From assembly GCF_032598785.1 (NCBI RefSeq), contig NZ_CP102984.1: a stretch of DNA of 64,000 nucleotides; one strand, 5' to 3'. A program made the position numbers and the translations under genes. Below, in pieces: positions 51,906 to 60,966 of this stretch. The stretch is from Terrisporobacter petrolearius (lineage in GTDB: Bacteria > Bacillota > Clostridia > Peptostreptococcales > Peptostreptococcaceae). Below the pieces are notes generated by a model. The model made no database searches and was not told the DNA's origin. It saw only the letters and a program-made list of their open reading frames with translations. The stretch's first letter is position 1. Every line of letters begins with the position of its first letter.

Positions 51906-52523
51906 TTAAATTGATTTACTAACTTTTAGAGGATTCACTTTCAAGAAATAATCTAATATCCTTGAGTATATAGATGTGAAAATCATTCCTATAATTATAG
52001 ATTTAACTCCATATACAATTAATCCAACAAACAACACTACCATGTTAATTTTACTTATTGTTTTAGCTATATTTATATTATTATTCTTCTTATGCATAAT
52101 AAGTGCTATAACGTCTACTCCCACAGTTGATGCATTCACAATAATGCAACAATAATATCCCATTCCTATAAATATACATGCTAATATTAAATCTACTACT
52201 GTATTAACATGTAGTGAAAAAGGTAGAGAGTAAAATAATGAAAATAAGGTGATATAGAATAAGCTGCCAAATATAGACTTCGAAAAATTATCCTTACCTA
52301 AAAATATATAACATGTTATTAATAATAGTAAAGTTAATCCATTGCTCAAGTATAAAAGTGGCACTGATAGTAACTTATTTAATATCATAGAAATACTTGT
52401 AACTCCACCATTTATAATTTCATTAGGAACCATCCACTTTGAATAAGCTATTCCCATAAATATATTTCCTAATAAAATAATGGATATATCTTTACTATAC
52501 TTTTTAATCCTATTTTTATCCAT
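51906..52523 (-). CDS. Short YitT-family membrane protein
   Basis: This 205-aa protein has five to six membrane helices with the family's GNIFMGIAYSKWMVPNEIINGGVTSISMIL opening region and NASTVGVDVIALI later. Full-length YitT proteins (about 280-290 aa) end in a soluble DUF2179 domain. Here the protein stops after the membrane part, so that domain is missing. Function is not established. The gene is single. Confidence 0.82.
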   Translation of the reverse strand: MDKNRIKKYSKDISIILLGNIFMGIAYSKWMVPNEIINGGVTSISMILNKLLSVPLLYLSNGLTLLLLITCYIFLGKDNFSKSIFGSLFYITLFSLFYSLPFSLHVNTVVDLILACIFIGMGYYCCIIVNASTVGVDVIALIMHKKNNNINIAKTISKINMVVLFVGLIVYGVKSIIIGMIFTSIYSRILDYFLKVNPLKVSKSI

Positions 52524-52655
52524 GTTATTCTCCCATATTTAAATTTCCAAACATATATATTATACATGAAATTTTAATGCAGAAGGCCATATTGGCTAAA
52601 TATATCAATTCTAAAAATAAAACTTATCAATTATTTAATAATTTTTTATTTGCAT

Positions 52656-54551
52656 TTACTTTTTTAAATATTCCCTTATTTCCTTTAAATAATTTTTTCT
52701 TATTATTAAGAAATAAATAATTAGAACTATAAAGAAACTTCCCATAACTATATATGCTGATGAAGCCACTTCCATATTAAAGGAATTTTTAACTGCCAAA
52801 AGGGCAAATGTTGAGTGCATTACAGCTATTACATAGGGTGCTAAAAACAATATTCCTATTTCTATTGTTGAAATTTTTCTTATTTCTTTATATGTTAGAC
52901 CTATCTTATTAAGCTTCATATACTTTTCTTTGTCTTCCTGACAATCCATATAAATCTTGTTGTATAAAAAACTACTTGCTGTAACGAAAAATATTAACCC
53001 TATAAATATAGTTAAAAACAACAAGGTAGAAAAAATTGTTTTTCCATAATCAAGTACAAAAGATTTTGATAAAAATTTATACGTTCCATTATTTAATTCT
53101 TCTTTATTAGTGTTTTCAAAGTTTTTACATATATTCAAAGTTCTCATATAGTTTTGTGTATCAAAAGTAGTGAATTCATCTACTACACAGTTATTTGTTT
53201 CATCATATAAATCATCTTTAACCACGTATATATCATAATAAGCTGGCATAACAGACTTTTCTACTTGTGTAGCAACTTTTAAATCATTATCATCTACTAC
53301 AACTTTTTTATTTACTTTTTTATTTTCTAATAAAGTTAGTGATATTGCTTCATTTTCTTTAAAGTTCACTGTTTGTTGATTTAATTTTTCGGCAAACTCT
53401 TTATACTTGGATTCTTTAATTATTTTAACCGATTTTTCTTTATCCTTTGAAAAAACTGTTTTTATCTCTCCACTTATTTTATAGTAAGGAATCTTTTCTT
53501 CTTTCAATGAATTTTCCAACAAATCAACTTTATCCATATAATCTTTTTTATCAAATTCATCCAAATTATCAAGCATACTTTTATTTGTTGCAAAATGTAT
53601 TGCTTGAGGATAAGCCAACTCAACTTGTCTAGTTTGATCTTTCCAATAGGCATATACTGCACCTATGGCAGTAAATGCAACTGCAGAAGTTATACATATT
53701 AAGAAAAACATTCTTGTATTGTCTTTCATTTTATAATACAAATTTGATACGCATAACATATTAGTATTTTTCTTATAAAATTTTTTATTATTTTTTATAG
53801 TTTTTATAATAAATACACTAAGTTGAGAAAACAATAAATATGTTGCTATAATAGTCATAAAAGTTACTGGTGCTATGGTATTTACCAATTGTATTTTTGT
53901 AACTGTCACCGCTTTATAATATGACCATACAAAAAGAGCTATACACAATATAACAAGTAATATAGAAAACTTTGGCTCTGGTCTTTGAGTTTCGCTCCCC
54001 TTTAACAATTTTAAAACTTTATCTTCTTTTACTACAAAAGAAATAAACAAAGATATTAATAGTGAAAGTAGCATAAAGTAAATTATGGTTGCTATCATTG
54101 ACATTGCTGGAATATAAAACTTTAGTGGCTCTATTCCCAGTAAATTTGATATGGCTATTAAAATTATCTTAGAAAAAATCAGTCCTACTGCTACACCAAG
54201 AGTAGATGATAATGCATTTATAATAAAGTTTTCTATAAAAATCATCTTTTGAACTTGTTTACTTGATATTCCCAAACTGTATAATATGCCAAACTCTTTA
54301 CTTCTACCTTTCAAAAAAACACTTACTGAATAAAACACAAAGAAAAATAAAAACACATATACAATAATCGAGCATACTTTAATTGTTAACAGTAAATAAT
54401 CATCAAATGTTGAAGTGTCTAAATTGTGATGATTTATAAACATATTAAAGGAAAATAATAAAGCTGAAGATATTAAAATGCTAAAGAAATATCCTAAATA
54501 AGACTTAGTGTTTCTCTTTACATTTTTATATGCAAATTGGGCAAAGTTCAT
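52656..54551 (-). CDS. bceB: Bce-type ABC transporter permease (BceB-like)
   Basis: This 631-aa protein has the BceB length. It has ten membrane helices, with FtsX-like segments (IFYSVSVFLKGRSKEFGILYSLGISSKQV after helix 2). A large extracellular domain lies between helices 7 and 8 (about 300-510), the hallmark of BceB-type permeases that detect peptide antibiotics. It ends YFLIIRKNYLKEIREYLKK. Its start overlaps the bceA stop by one base. With BceA and the BceS kinase upstream it should form a flux-sensing resistance complex. Confidence 0.9.
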   Translation of the reverse strand: MNFAQFAYKNVKRNTKSYLGYFFSILISSALLFSFNMFINHHNLDTSTFDDYLLLTIKVCSIIVYVFLFFFVFYSVSVFLKGRSKEFGILYSLGISSKQVQKMIFIENFIINALSSTLGVAVGLIFSKIILIAISNLLGIEPLKFYIPAMSMIATIIYFMLLSLLISLFISFVVKEDKVLKLLKGSETQRPEPKFSILLVILCIALFVWSYYKAVTVTKIQLVNTIAPVTFMTIIATYLLFSQLSVFIIKTIKNNKKFYKKNTNMLCVSNLYYKMKDNTRMFFLICITSAVAFTAIGAVYAYWKDQTRQVELAYPQAIHFATNKSMLDNLDEFDKKDYMDKVDLLENSLKEEKIPYYKISGEIKTVFSKDKEKSVKIIKESKYKEFAEKLNQQTVNFKENEAISLTLLENKKVNKKVVVDDNDLKVATQVEKSVMPAYYDIYVVKDDLYDETNNCVVDEFTTFDTQNYMRTLNICKNFENTNKEELNNGTYKFLSKSFVLDYGKTIFSTLLFLTIFIGLIFFVTASSFLYNKIYMDCQEDKEKYMKLNKIGLTYKEIRKISTIEIGILFLAPYVIAVMHSTFALLAVKNSFNMEVASSAYIVMGSFFIVLIIYFLIIRKNYLKEIREYLKK

Positions 54552-55300
54552 TATTTAGTACCTCCCAATAAAGAAAGTACATCTATTATTTCTTGATAAA
54601 ATTGAATTCTATTTTCACCTTTATAAATTTCGTTGTAAATCTCTCCATCTTTTATAAACAGTATTCTATTACAATAGCTAGCTGCTAAAGGATCATGAGT
54701 AACCATCATAGTAGTTACTTTTTCTTCCTTATTTATTTTCTCCAAATACTCCATTACATCTCTTGCTGATGTGGAATCAAGATTTCCCGTTGGTTCATCT
54801 GCCAGTACTAAAGTAGGATTATTAATTAATGCCCTTCCTATGGCAGTTCTTTGAGCCTGTCCTCCAGAAACTTCATAAGTCCTTTTATCTAATAAGTTTT
54901 CAATTCCCAATATTTTAGAAACTTTATTTAATCTATTTTCTTGTTCTTTTAAATCTACATTGTCTAGGGTTAAAGGTAAAATCATATTTTCACCAATTGT
55001 TAATGTATTTAATAAATTAAAATCTTGAAATACAAATCCAAGTTCTCTTCTTCTAAATAAAGCTAGGTCATCACCTTTTAGGTTTAAAATATTTTCTCCT
55101 CTTAATGTTATTGTTCCTGATGTTGGTTTATCAATAGTTGAGATAAGATTTAAAAGTGTAGTTTTTCCACTACCACTCGGCCCCATTATACCCACAAACT
55201 CTCCATCCTCAATAGCAAAACTTATGTTATTTAGTGCTGTTGAAATTACTTTTTTACCATATACTTTTTTTAAATTTTTTATATTTAATATTTCCATCAT
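54551..55300 (-). CDS. bceA: Bce-type ABC transporter ATPase (BceA-like)
   Basis: This 249-aa ATPase has Walker A GPSGSGKTT (about 40-48), Q-loop GFVFQDFNLLNTL, signature VSGGQAQRTAIGRAL and Walker B LVLADEPTGNLDS. This is the MacB/BceA subfamily. The promoter region contains the BceR-type box at 55368-55406, and the bceS terminator lies beyond it, so bceAB forms its own transcription unit switched on by the kinase/regulator pair. Confidence 0.95.
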   Translation of the reverse strand: MMEILNIKNLKKVYGKKVISTALNNISFAIEDGEFVGIMGPSGSGKTTLLNLISTIDKPTSGTITLRGENILNLKGDDLALFRRRELGFVFQDFNLLNTLTIGENMILPLTLDNVDLKEQENRLNKVSKILGIENLLDKRTYEVSGGQAQRTAIGRALINNPTLVLADEPTGNLDSTSARDVMEYLEKINKEEKVTTMMVTHDPLAASYCNRILFIKDGEIYNEIYKGENRIQFYQEIIDVLSLLGGTK

Positions 55301-55367
55301 TCTTCTTCCTTTCTAAATTAATTGATTTTTCTTATATACCAATTTTAATTTAGATTTAAATATGTAA

Positions 55368-55406
55368 CTATCTGCAAACCTTTCAAGAGTATTACATTCA
55401 TGTAAG
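55368..55406 (-). promoter_or_regulatory. BceR-type operator of bceAB
   Basis: TTACATTCATGTAA (55392-55405) fits the known BceR-type consensus TNACA-N4-TGTAA. The 39-base block, starting CTATCTGCAAACCTT, matches 30 of 39 positions with the block at 58200-58238 before uppP. On the minus strand it ends with TTTGCAGATAG, which may supply the -35 (TTGCAG). Confidence 0.82.
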
Positions 55407-55421
55407 GTTTGTATATTTTAA

Positions 55422-55449
55422 AAGTCAGTAGTTCATTTACCACTGACTT
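55422..55449 (-). terminator. Terminator between bceS and bceA
   Basis: AAGTCAGT (55422-55429) pairs with ACTGACTT (55442-55449), with TTTTAAAA following on the minus strand right after the bceS stop. Confidence 0.75.
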
Positions 55450-55450
55450 A

Positions 55451-56431
55451 TCATTTCTTAAATAATATGGATACTTTCGTTCCTTTTTTCTCTTGGGATT
55501 TTATTTCTATATTATGTCCTAAATTATCACAAACTGTTTTTGATATGTAAAGTCCCATACCTGTGGACTCTCCATATTTACGTCCATTTTCACCTGTAAA
55601 AAATAAATCAAAAACTCTTTTTATATCCTTCTTACAAATTCCTACTCCCTCATCAATTATATTTAATGAAATATATTTTTCATTTTCTTCATAATCTATA
55701 GTTATATATTTTCCATAACCTTTTGAGTATTTTACTCCATTTATAATAATTTGTTTTATTACAAATTTTATCCACTTCTTGTCAGTGTATACTTTTATGT
55801 TCTTGTTCAGATTCACCTTAGGCATTATTTTATTTTTTATAAATAACCTTTTTTCTTCATTTACAATTTCCATGATTTCATCATATAAATTAACTTGTTC
55901 AATTACAAAATCTTTTTCAAATTCATCTAGTCGTGCAAAGTACATTGCCATATTTAATCCTTTGTCTAATTTATCTACTTCCTGCATAATTTCTGCCTGA
56001 ATTTCCTCTCCTTCATAATCTTGAAGTTGAAGATTTATTACAGATAAGGGAGTTTTCATTTGATGTATCCAGTGATTTATAAAAGTTAAATGTTCCTCAT
56101 GTTTTTTCCTTTGCTCTTCTAAAGAATTTATGTATAATTCATATTGATTTTCTAAAATTAATGATAGATTTTTACCTAAGTCAGATCTTCCAAGGTCCAC
56201 AAAAGACTCGTCTAAAGTATTTATTTTTTTTTCAAAAAAGTTATATATTTTTTTAGAGTTTAAGTATTTGTATATTATAAAACAACTTATTATAAAAGTG
56301 TTAAACAATAATATATATATAGTTTCACTAAAATTTATATATTTCATCATATTACAATAAAAAAGCGTAATTATAAGTCCTAAATAATAAACAAAAACAT
56401 ATGCCTTATATTCTCTTATAAATAATTTCAT
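55451..56431 (-). CDS. bceS: Intramembrane-sensing histidine kinase (BceS-like)
   Basis: Taking the ATG at 56431 (AGG seven bases upstream) the protein has 326 aa; a TTG at 56446 would add five residues inside the regulator's end. Two N-terminal membrane helices (about 10-50) are joined by only a few residues, as in BceS-type kinases that do not sense the ligand directly. The phospho-acceptor His is in INHWIHQMKTPLSVI, and the ATPase has NGVKYSKG (N-box), DEGVGICKKDIKRVFD and STGMGLYIS (G-box). It reads the activity of BceAB. Confidence 0.93.
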   Translation of the reverse strand: MKLFIREYKAYVFVYYLGLIITLFYCNMMKYINFSETIYILLFNTFIISCFIIYKYLNSKKIYNFFEKKINTLDESFVDLGRSDLGKNLSLILENQYELYINSLEEQRKKHEEHLTFINHWIHQMKTPLSVINLQLQDYEGEEIQAEIMQEVDKLDKGLNMAMYFARLDEFEKDFVIEQVNLYDEIMEIVNEEKRLFIKNKIMPKVNLNKNIKVYTDKKWIKFVIKQIIINGVKYSKGYGKYITIDYEENEKYISLNIIDEGVGICKKDIKRVFDLFFTGENGRKYGESTGMGLYISKTVCDNLGHNIEIKSQEKKGTKVSILFKK

Positions 56432-56439
56432 ATTCTTAC

Positions 56440-57132
56440 CTACCAAGTTTTATTTAATTTGTATCCAACACCTCTAACTGTTTGAACTCCATCGTCTATT
56501 CCCAAATCATAAAGTCTTTTTCTTATCCTACTTACATTCACATTTAGTGTATTTTCTTCTACAAATTCAATATCATCCCATATTTTTTCCAATAAATAGT
56601 CTCTACTCACTACCTTTGGATATTTTTTCATAAGACATTCCAAAAGTATTCCTTCCTTTTTAGTTATAACTAAATCTTTACTCTTATACTTTAGTTCTAA
56701 TCTTTCTGGGTAAAATTTCAATCCATCAAGTTCTACAATTCGCTCATCCAACTTTGGAGAGTACTCACCATATGCTCTTCTTATATAACTTTTTATTTTT
56801 GCAATTACCACATCATAATAAAATGGCTTAGTTATATAATCATCTGCACCGCTTTCCAAAGCCCTAATTTGATCCATTCCACTGTCCCTTGCTGATATGA
56901 AAATTATTGGTACATTTGATTTTTGTCTTATCTTTGTACACCAATAAAAACCATCAAACTTTGGTAAGTTAACATCTAATAATACTACACTTGGAGTAAG
57001 CTCATCAAACTCTTCCATAATATTATTAAAGTTTTCAACTATTACCGCCTCGAAGCCATATTTATTCATGTAATCTTTTAATAAGGTGCTAATTGATATG
57101 TCGTCTTCCACAATATAAATTATATTATTCAT
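56440..57132 (-). CDS. bceR: OmpR-family response regulator (BceR-like)
   Basis: This 230-aa protein has a receiver domain with acidic pair EDD (9-11), D53 in VVLLDVNLPKFDG and Lys in DYITKPFYYDV. The C-terminal winged helix includes LVITKKEGILLECLMKKYPKVVSRDYLLEKIW and VNVSRIRKRL. It is the partner of bceS, which follows with overlap. Its sites are most likely the TNACA-N4-TGTAA boxes before bceA and uppP. Confidence 0.95.
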   Translation of the reverse strand: MNNIIYIVEDDISISTLLKDYMNKYGFEAVIVENFNNIMEEFDELTPSVVLLDVNLPKFDGFYWCTKIRQKSNVPIIFISARDSGMDQIRALESGADDYITKPFYYDVVIAKIKSYIRRAYGEYSPKLDERIVELDGLKFYPERLELKYKSKDLVITKKEGILLECLMKKYPKVVSRDYLLEKIWDDIEFVEENTLNVNVSRIRKRLYDLGIDDGVQTVRGVGYKLNKTW

Positions 57133-57250
57133 ATTACACCTCCTCCAGTATTCATCTTACAAATAGTTATTTATATTTATCATAAATATAACATTTACTC
57201 TATGATTTTATCAATAAAACATCCAATAATAATATTATTAACTTTAAGAA

Positions 57251-57305
57251 AAGTGTTGCCCACTGTTTCAAGCAACTGTCTAGTTACTAAATTTAGGCAA
57301 CACTT
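57251..57305 (-). terminator. Terminator of uppP
   Basis: AAGTGTTGCC (57251-57260) pairs perfectly with GGCAACACTT (57296-57305) around a long loop. It lies three bases past the uppP stop. Confidence 0.7.
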
Positions 57306-57308
57306 ATA

Positions 57309-58133
57309 CTAAAATAAGTAGTAATAAATTAATAATATACATCCTAAGACTATTCTATACCACCCAAAAACTTTAAAGTCATGCTTTTTAATATATTCCA
57401 TAAGAAACTTTATAACAAATAAAGATACTATAAATGATATTATTATCCCAACTATTAAAACAGCTCCCTCCAAACTTGTAAATACAACACCAAATTTAAT
57501 TAACTTTAATAAGCTGGCACCTAACATCACTGGTATGGCTAAAAAGAAAGTAAACTCCGCAGCCACCTCTCTGGAAACTCCCAATAATAACGCTCCTACT
57601 ATAGTTGCTCCTGAACGTGATGTTCCTGGAAATACTGCGGCTATTAGTTGAAAAACGCCTATAATTATAGCCATTTTAATACTTAAATTATTTATATTAT
57701 CCACCTTTGGATTCTTACCTTTATTATAATTTTCTATTACTATAAATAAAACACCAAAGACTATTAAAACTAGGGATACACTTTTAAAATTATAAAATAG
57801 CTCATTTATTTTATCATCCCACAGTATGCCTACAATTGCTGCAGGCACACAAGCTATAAAAATTTTCACCCACATAATAAAAATATCTTTTTTTACTATT
57901 TCTTTATCTTTAAAATCAAAGGGGAATATTCTTTCCCAATACAAAACTACTACTGCCATAATGACCCCCAGCTGTATTACTACAAAATACATTTCTTTAA
58001 AAGCCTCTGACATATTTAGTTGTAAAAATTGATCTACTAAGATCATATGACCTGTACTACTTATAGGAAGCCACTCTGTAATTCCTTCAATTATACCTAA
58101 AATTATAGATTTTAAAATTTCTATCAATTCCAT
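57309..58133 (-). CDS. uppP: Undecaprenyl-diphosphate phosphatase
   Basis: This 274-aa protein has the standard UppP/BacA length with about eight membrane helices. The two active-site motifs are complete: EGITEWLPISSTGHMIL (about 15-31) and PGTSRSGATIVGALLLG in the second half. It recycles the cell-wall carrier by removing a phosphate from C55-PP, the molecule bacitracin binds, so extra enzyme gives bacitracin tolerance. The BceR-type box at 58200-58238 lies about 70 bases upstream of its start. Confidence 0.97.
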   Translation of the reverse strand: MELIEILKSIILGIIEGITEWLPISSTGHMILVDQFLQLNMSEAFKEMYFVVIQLGVIMAVVVLYWERIFPFDFKDKEIVKKDIFIMWVKIFIACVPAAIVGILWDDKINELFYNFKSVSLVLIVFGVLFIVIENYNKGKNPKVDNINNLSIKMAIIIGVFQLIAAVFPGTSRSGATIVGALLLGVSREVAAEFTFFLAIPVMLGASLLKLIKFGVVFTSLEGAVLIVGIIISFIVSLFVIKFLMEYIKKHDFKVFGWYRIVLGCILLIYYYLF

Positions 58134-58199
58134 AAATGCTACCTCACTTTAAAATAAATTTGATTATACTAGAACTTTATTATTTATTTTACATTTAAG

Positions 58200-58238
58200 C
58201 TATCTGCAAACCTTACATAAAGATTACATCTGTGTAAT
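58200..58238 (-). promoter_or_regulatory. BceR-type operator of uppP
   Basis: TTACATCTGTGTAA (58224-58237) fits TNACA-N4-TGTAA. The whole 39-base block begins CTATCTGCAAACCTT exactly as at 55368. On the minus strand TTGCAG followed 17 bases later by TAAATA could be the promoter. Confidence 0.8.
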
Positions 58239-58241
58239 AAA

Positions 58242-58287
58242 AAAGTACTAAGTTTAAATTGCATAAGCGAATTCACCCTAGTACTTT
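58242..58287. terminator. Terminator of the BcrAB-like operon
   Basis: AAAGTACTA (58242-58250) pairs with TAGTACTTT (58279-58287) around a 28-base loop, with TTTTATTAC on the minus strand. It insulates uppP from the upstream operon. Confidence 0.7.
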
Positions 58288-58340
58288 AATTTTTTTATTT
58301 AATTTTGTGCTTATGATATATATCTAAAATTCTTCAACTT

Positions 58341-59156
58341 TTAAATATTCATATCTTTTCTATTATAAATTAAGTAAGTGCTTACAATGGACACAATCAT
58401 TATACAAATACCTATTATAACATATTTCATTTCAAATCCATTTTTTAAAAGGTCTCCTGGTGCATAATAATCAAAAGGTGAAAAATACTTAAGAAACTCA
58501 AAATCTTCTTTTAATTTACCTATTATTCCGAATAAATAAGAAACAAAGAATATTCCAATTGATATAGGAATTCCTCCTTTATCTGACTTAGCTAAAGCAG
58601 ATATGAACATTCCTATAAACATAAATACAAGGCCTAAAATAAACATTCCCATATATACTATTTTAATATTTATCAAAAGATCCATAAGTTCCACATTATC
58701 TGGTTTTACTGCCATACAAACAAAAATATTAGTCGCACCTATAATGACTATATAAAGAAAATAAATTGAAATTATTGATAATAACTTATAACTTACGATT
58801 TTGCTTCTTTTTATTGGTTTTGAATATAAAAATTCTATTGTCCCCTGACTTTCTTCTTTTATAAGAGAGTTAACGCCTAAAATTGCTCCATAGACAGCAC
58901 TTGCCATTGCAATATATTGAATAACATATGCCATATAATTAAATATATCTGAAAAATCTGTTCCTGTATCTATATTAAATGCCTTTAACATATCGACAGA
59001 TAAGCCACTCATCTTATCATTTACCAACTGTTGCATTCCCATATCGGCCATACTTGGAAACAACGACATAAATAAAGCTATCATCATACCACAAACTACT
59101 GACCAAATAATACATGACTTTAATAGTCTTTTAAACTCAAATTTAAATATGTTCAT
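58341..59156 (-). CDS. ABC-2 permease (BcrB-like)
   Basis: This 271-aa protein has six membrane helices, the layout of ABC-2 permeases of antibiotic exporters. The N-terminus FKFEFKRLLKSCIIWSVVCG and the loop EESQGTIEFLYSKPIKRSKIVSYKLLS are typical. It starts at the last base of the ATPase stop. Location next to uppP and bceAB suggests a bacitracin or peptide-antibiotic exporter, but no BceR-type box lies in front of this operon and the substrate is inferred. Confidence 0.87.
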   Translation of the reverse strand: MNIFKFEFKRLLKSCIIWSVVCGMMIALFMSLFPSMADMGMQQLVNDKMSGLSVDMLKAFNIDTGTDFSDIFNYMAYVIQYIAMASAVYGAILGVNSLIKEESQGTIEFLYSKPIKRSKIVSYKLLSIISIYFLYIVIIGATNIFVCMAVKPDNVELMDLLINIKIVYMGMFILGLVFMFIGMFISALAKSDKGGIPISIGIFFVSYLFGIIGKLKEDFEFLKYFSPFDYYAPGDLLKNGFEMKYVIIGICIMIVSIVSTYLIYNRKDMNI

Positions 59157-60049
59157 TATTTATCTTCCTCCTTATTTTCATAATAATTTAAGAAAGTATC
59201 TTCTAGGTCTTCTTTTTCTATTAATAATTCATCAATAGTATATTTGCTTAATTCTTTAACTAGAGAGTTTGTATCTTTGTAATAAAGAAAGACAAATGAG
59301 TTATTGTTTGACTTATTTAAAACCTTTCCACCTAAGTTTAGTATTATTTCTTCATTAATATCCTTACTGCTTAATGTAACTTTTAGCCCTAGAGTCTTTG
59401 TAGCCTTTTCAAGTTCAATTACATCTATTATTTTTCCCTCTTTTATTACTGCTACCCTATCACATAAACTTTGCACTTCGTTTAAATTGTGTGATGATAA
59501 GAAAACAGTATTTCCTTTTTCCTTCTCTTTAACTAATATATTAAATAACTTTTTTTGCATTAGAGGATCTAGACCATTAGTAGGCTCATCTAAAATTAAA
59601 AGTTTTGGATTTTGAACTAATGCTTGAGCAATTGCTACTTTTTTCTTGTTTCCCAAACTAAGTTCTTCCATTTTCTTCTCCATATCTAATTCTAAATCTG
59701 TACATATTTGTGATAATTCTTCATCACTAACATTTGGATAAAAACTTTGAGCATATTTCATTATATCCTTTACTTTAACTGTGTCATAATATTTAACTTC
59801 ACTAGGCACATATCCTATGCTTTCTTTTATTTTGCAATTATCTTTTACAATATCCATTCCAAATATGGTTGCACTTCCACCAGTTGGATATATGAAGTTT
59901 AGTAATGTCTTTATTGTAGTAGATTTTCCTGCACCATTTGGTCCAATAAATCCGTAAATTTCTCCTTCATGTACACTTATATTAATATTTTCAATTCCTC
60001 TGTTTTTCTTATACGATTTTGTTAGATTCTTAGTTTCAATTATCTTCAC
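59156..60049 (-). CDS. ABC transporter ATPase (BcrA-like)
   Basis: This 297-aa protein starts with GTG at 60049 behind GAGGG. Motifs: Walker A GPNGAGKST, Q-loop GYVPSEVKYYD, signature LSLGNKKKVAIAQAL, Walker B LLILDEPTNGLDP and switch SSHNLNE. The last 80 residues match the small C-terminal extension of BcrA-type drug exporters. It forms an operon with the permease that follows. Confidence 0.93.
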   Translation of the reverse strand: MKIIETKNLTKSYKKNRGIENINISVHEGEIYGFIGPNGAGKSTTIKTLLNFIYPTGGSATIFGMDIVKDNCKIKESIGYVPSEVKYYDTVKVKDIMKYAQSFYPNVSDEELSQICTDLELDMEKKMEELSLGNKKKVAIAQALVQNPKLLILDEPTNGLDPLMQKKLFNILVKEKEKGNTVFLSSHNLNEVQSLCDRVAVIKEGKIIDVIELEKATKTLGLKVTLSSKDINEEIILNLGGKVLNKSNNNSFVFLYYKDTNSLVKELSKYTIDELLIEKEDLEDTFLNYYENKEEDK

Positions 60050-60133
60050 TGCAAATCCCTCACTTTTATTTTATTTTATAATACTAGTATAGAGTTAGTT
60101 GCCTAAGCTTTCAAACATTTTATTCTAATATAT

Positions 60134-60173
60134 AAAAAGATTTACTAAGTCTTATAACCTAGTAAATCTTTTT
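60134..60173 (-). terminator. Terminator overlapping a coding end
   Basis: AAAAAGATTTACTA (60134-60147) pairs perfectly with TAGTAAATCTTTTT (60160-60173). The right arm covers the stop codon and last codons of the gene at 60159. Confidence 0.88.
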
Positions 60174-60872
60174 AACTTGATTAAATCTAAATGGATTTAA
60201 CCTAATTGCATTGTTATATAAAAATGGATACGATTTATTTAAATACTTTAAGTAATCAACCCATTGCATAGCAATATTTTTATAAACTCTTAAAATATCT
60301 TTTTCTAAATGACTAATATCTAATTGACTATTTTTATCATTTTTATAAAAAATAATTTCATCTCTTAAATGAATTACGGACATAAGTAAGTCTGTAAAAA
60401 TTTCATGTTCCGTTATATTTTCATTACTTATTAAATTCACTAACAAATTGCTATTTTCCAATAAAACATCCTTTATTTCATCCAGATCTATCTCTTTCAT
60501 ATCAATATTATAATCATGTTTTTCCACTTGATTTTTTACTTCATCTAAATTATTAAAAGAAGTTATGGAATTTTTGCCCAACTTATCTGCTTTTATAATT
60601 AGACGCATCAATTTGTATCCTACCTCAGTAAAAAATAGTCCAATTAACATACTCAACTTTTCCATTCTTTCTTGCTTTGCTTTATAATCTATTAATCTTT
60701 CCAATATTAATGTAACAACTAAACTGTTTACAGGAATAAAGCATAAATTCATTAATGAATAATATGCTGTGTTTACAGCTTGGCCAAATACTAAGTAATG
60801 TATCAGAAACATAATAGCAGATAAACCTACTAATATTAGTGATACTACAATATAATATTTTTTATTCTTCAT
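60159..60872 (-). CDS. Membrane-anchored hypothetical protein
   Basis: This 237-aa protein has two membrane helices at about residues 6-28 and 38-62, then a cytoplasmic helical domain of about 170 residues, acidic in the middle and basic at the end (LNPFRFNQVKKIY). It is rich in Ile, Leu, Asn and Lys and has no motif I can name. It is a single gene, and its stop codon lies in the arm of its own terminator. Confidence 0.65.
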   Translation of the reverse strand: MKNKKYYIVVSLILVGLSAIMFLIHYLVFGQAVNTAYYSLMNLCFIPVNSLVVTLILERLIDYKAKQERMEKLSMLIGLFFTEVGYKLMRLIIKADKLGKNSITSFNNLDEVKNQVEKHDYNIDMKEIDLDEIKDVLLENSNLLVNLISNENITEHEIFTDLLMSVIHLRDEIIFYKNDKNSQLDISHLEKDILRVYKNIAMQWVDYLKYLNKSYPFLYNNAIRLNPFRFNQVKKIY

Positions 60873-60966
60873 TTTTCTCCTCCTAATTTTACCAATATCT
60901 TGATTATTATATCATAGGAAAAAATTTTTGACTTATTATATTTTTCATATGCATCACTTATATTTA

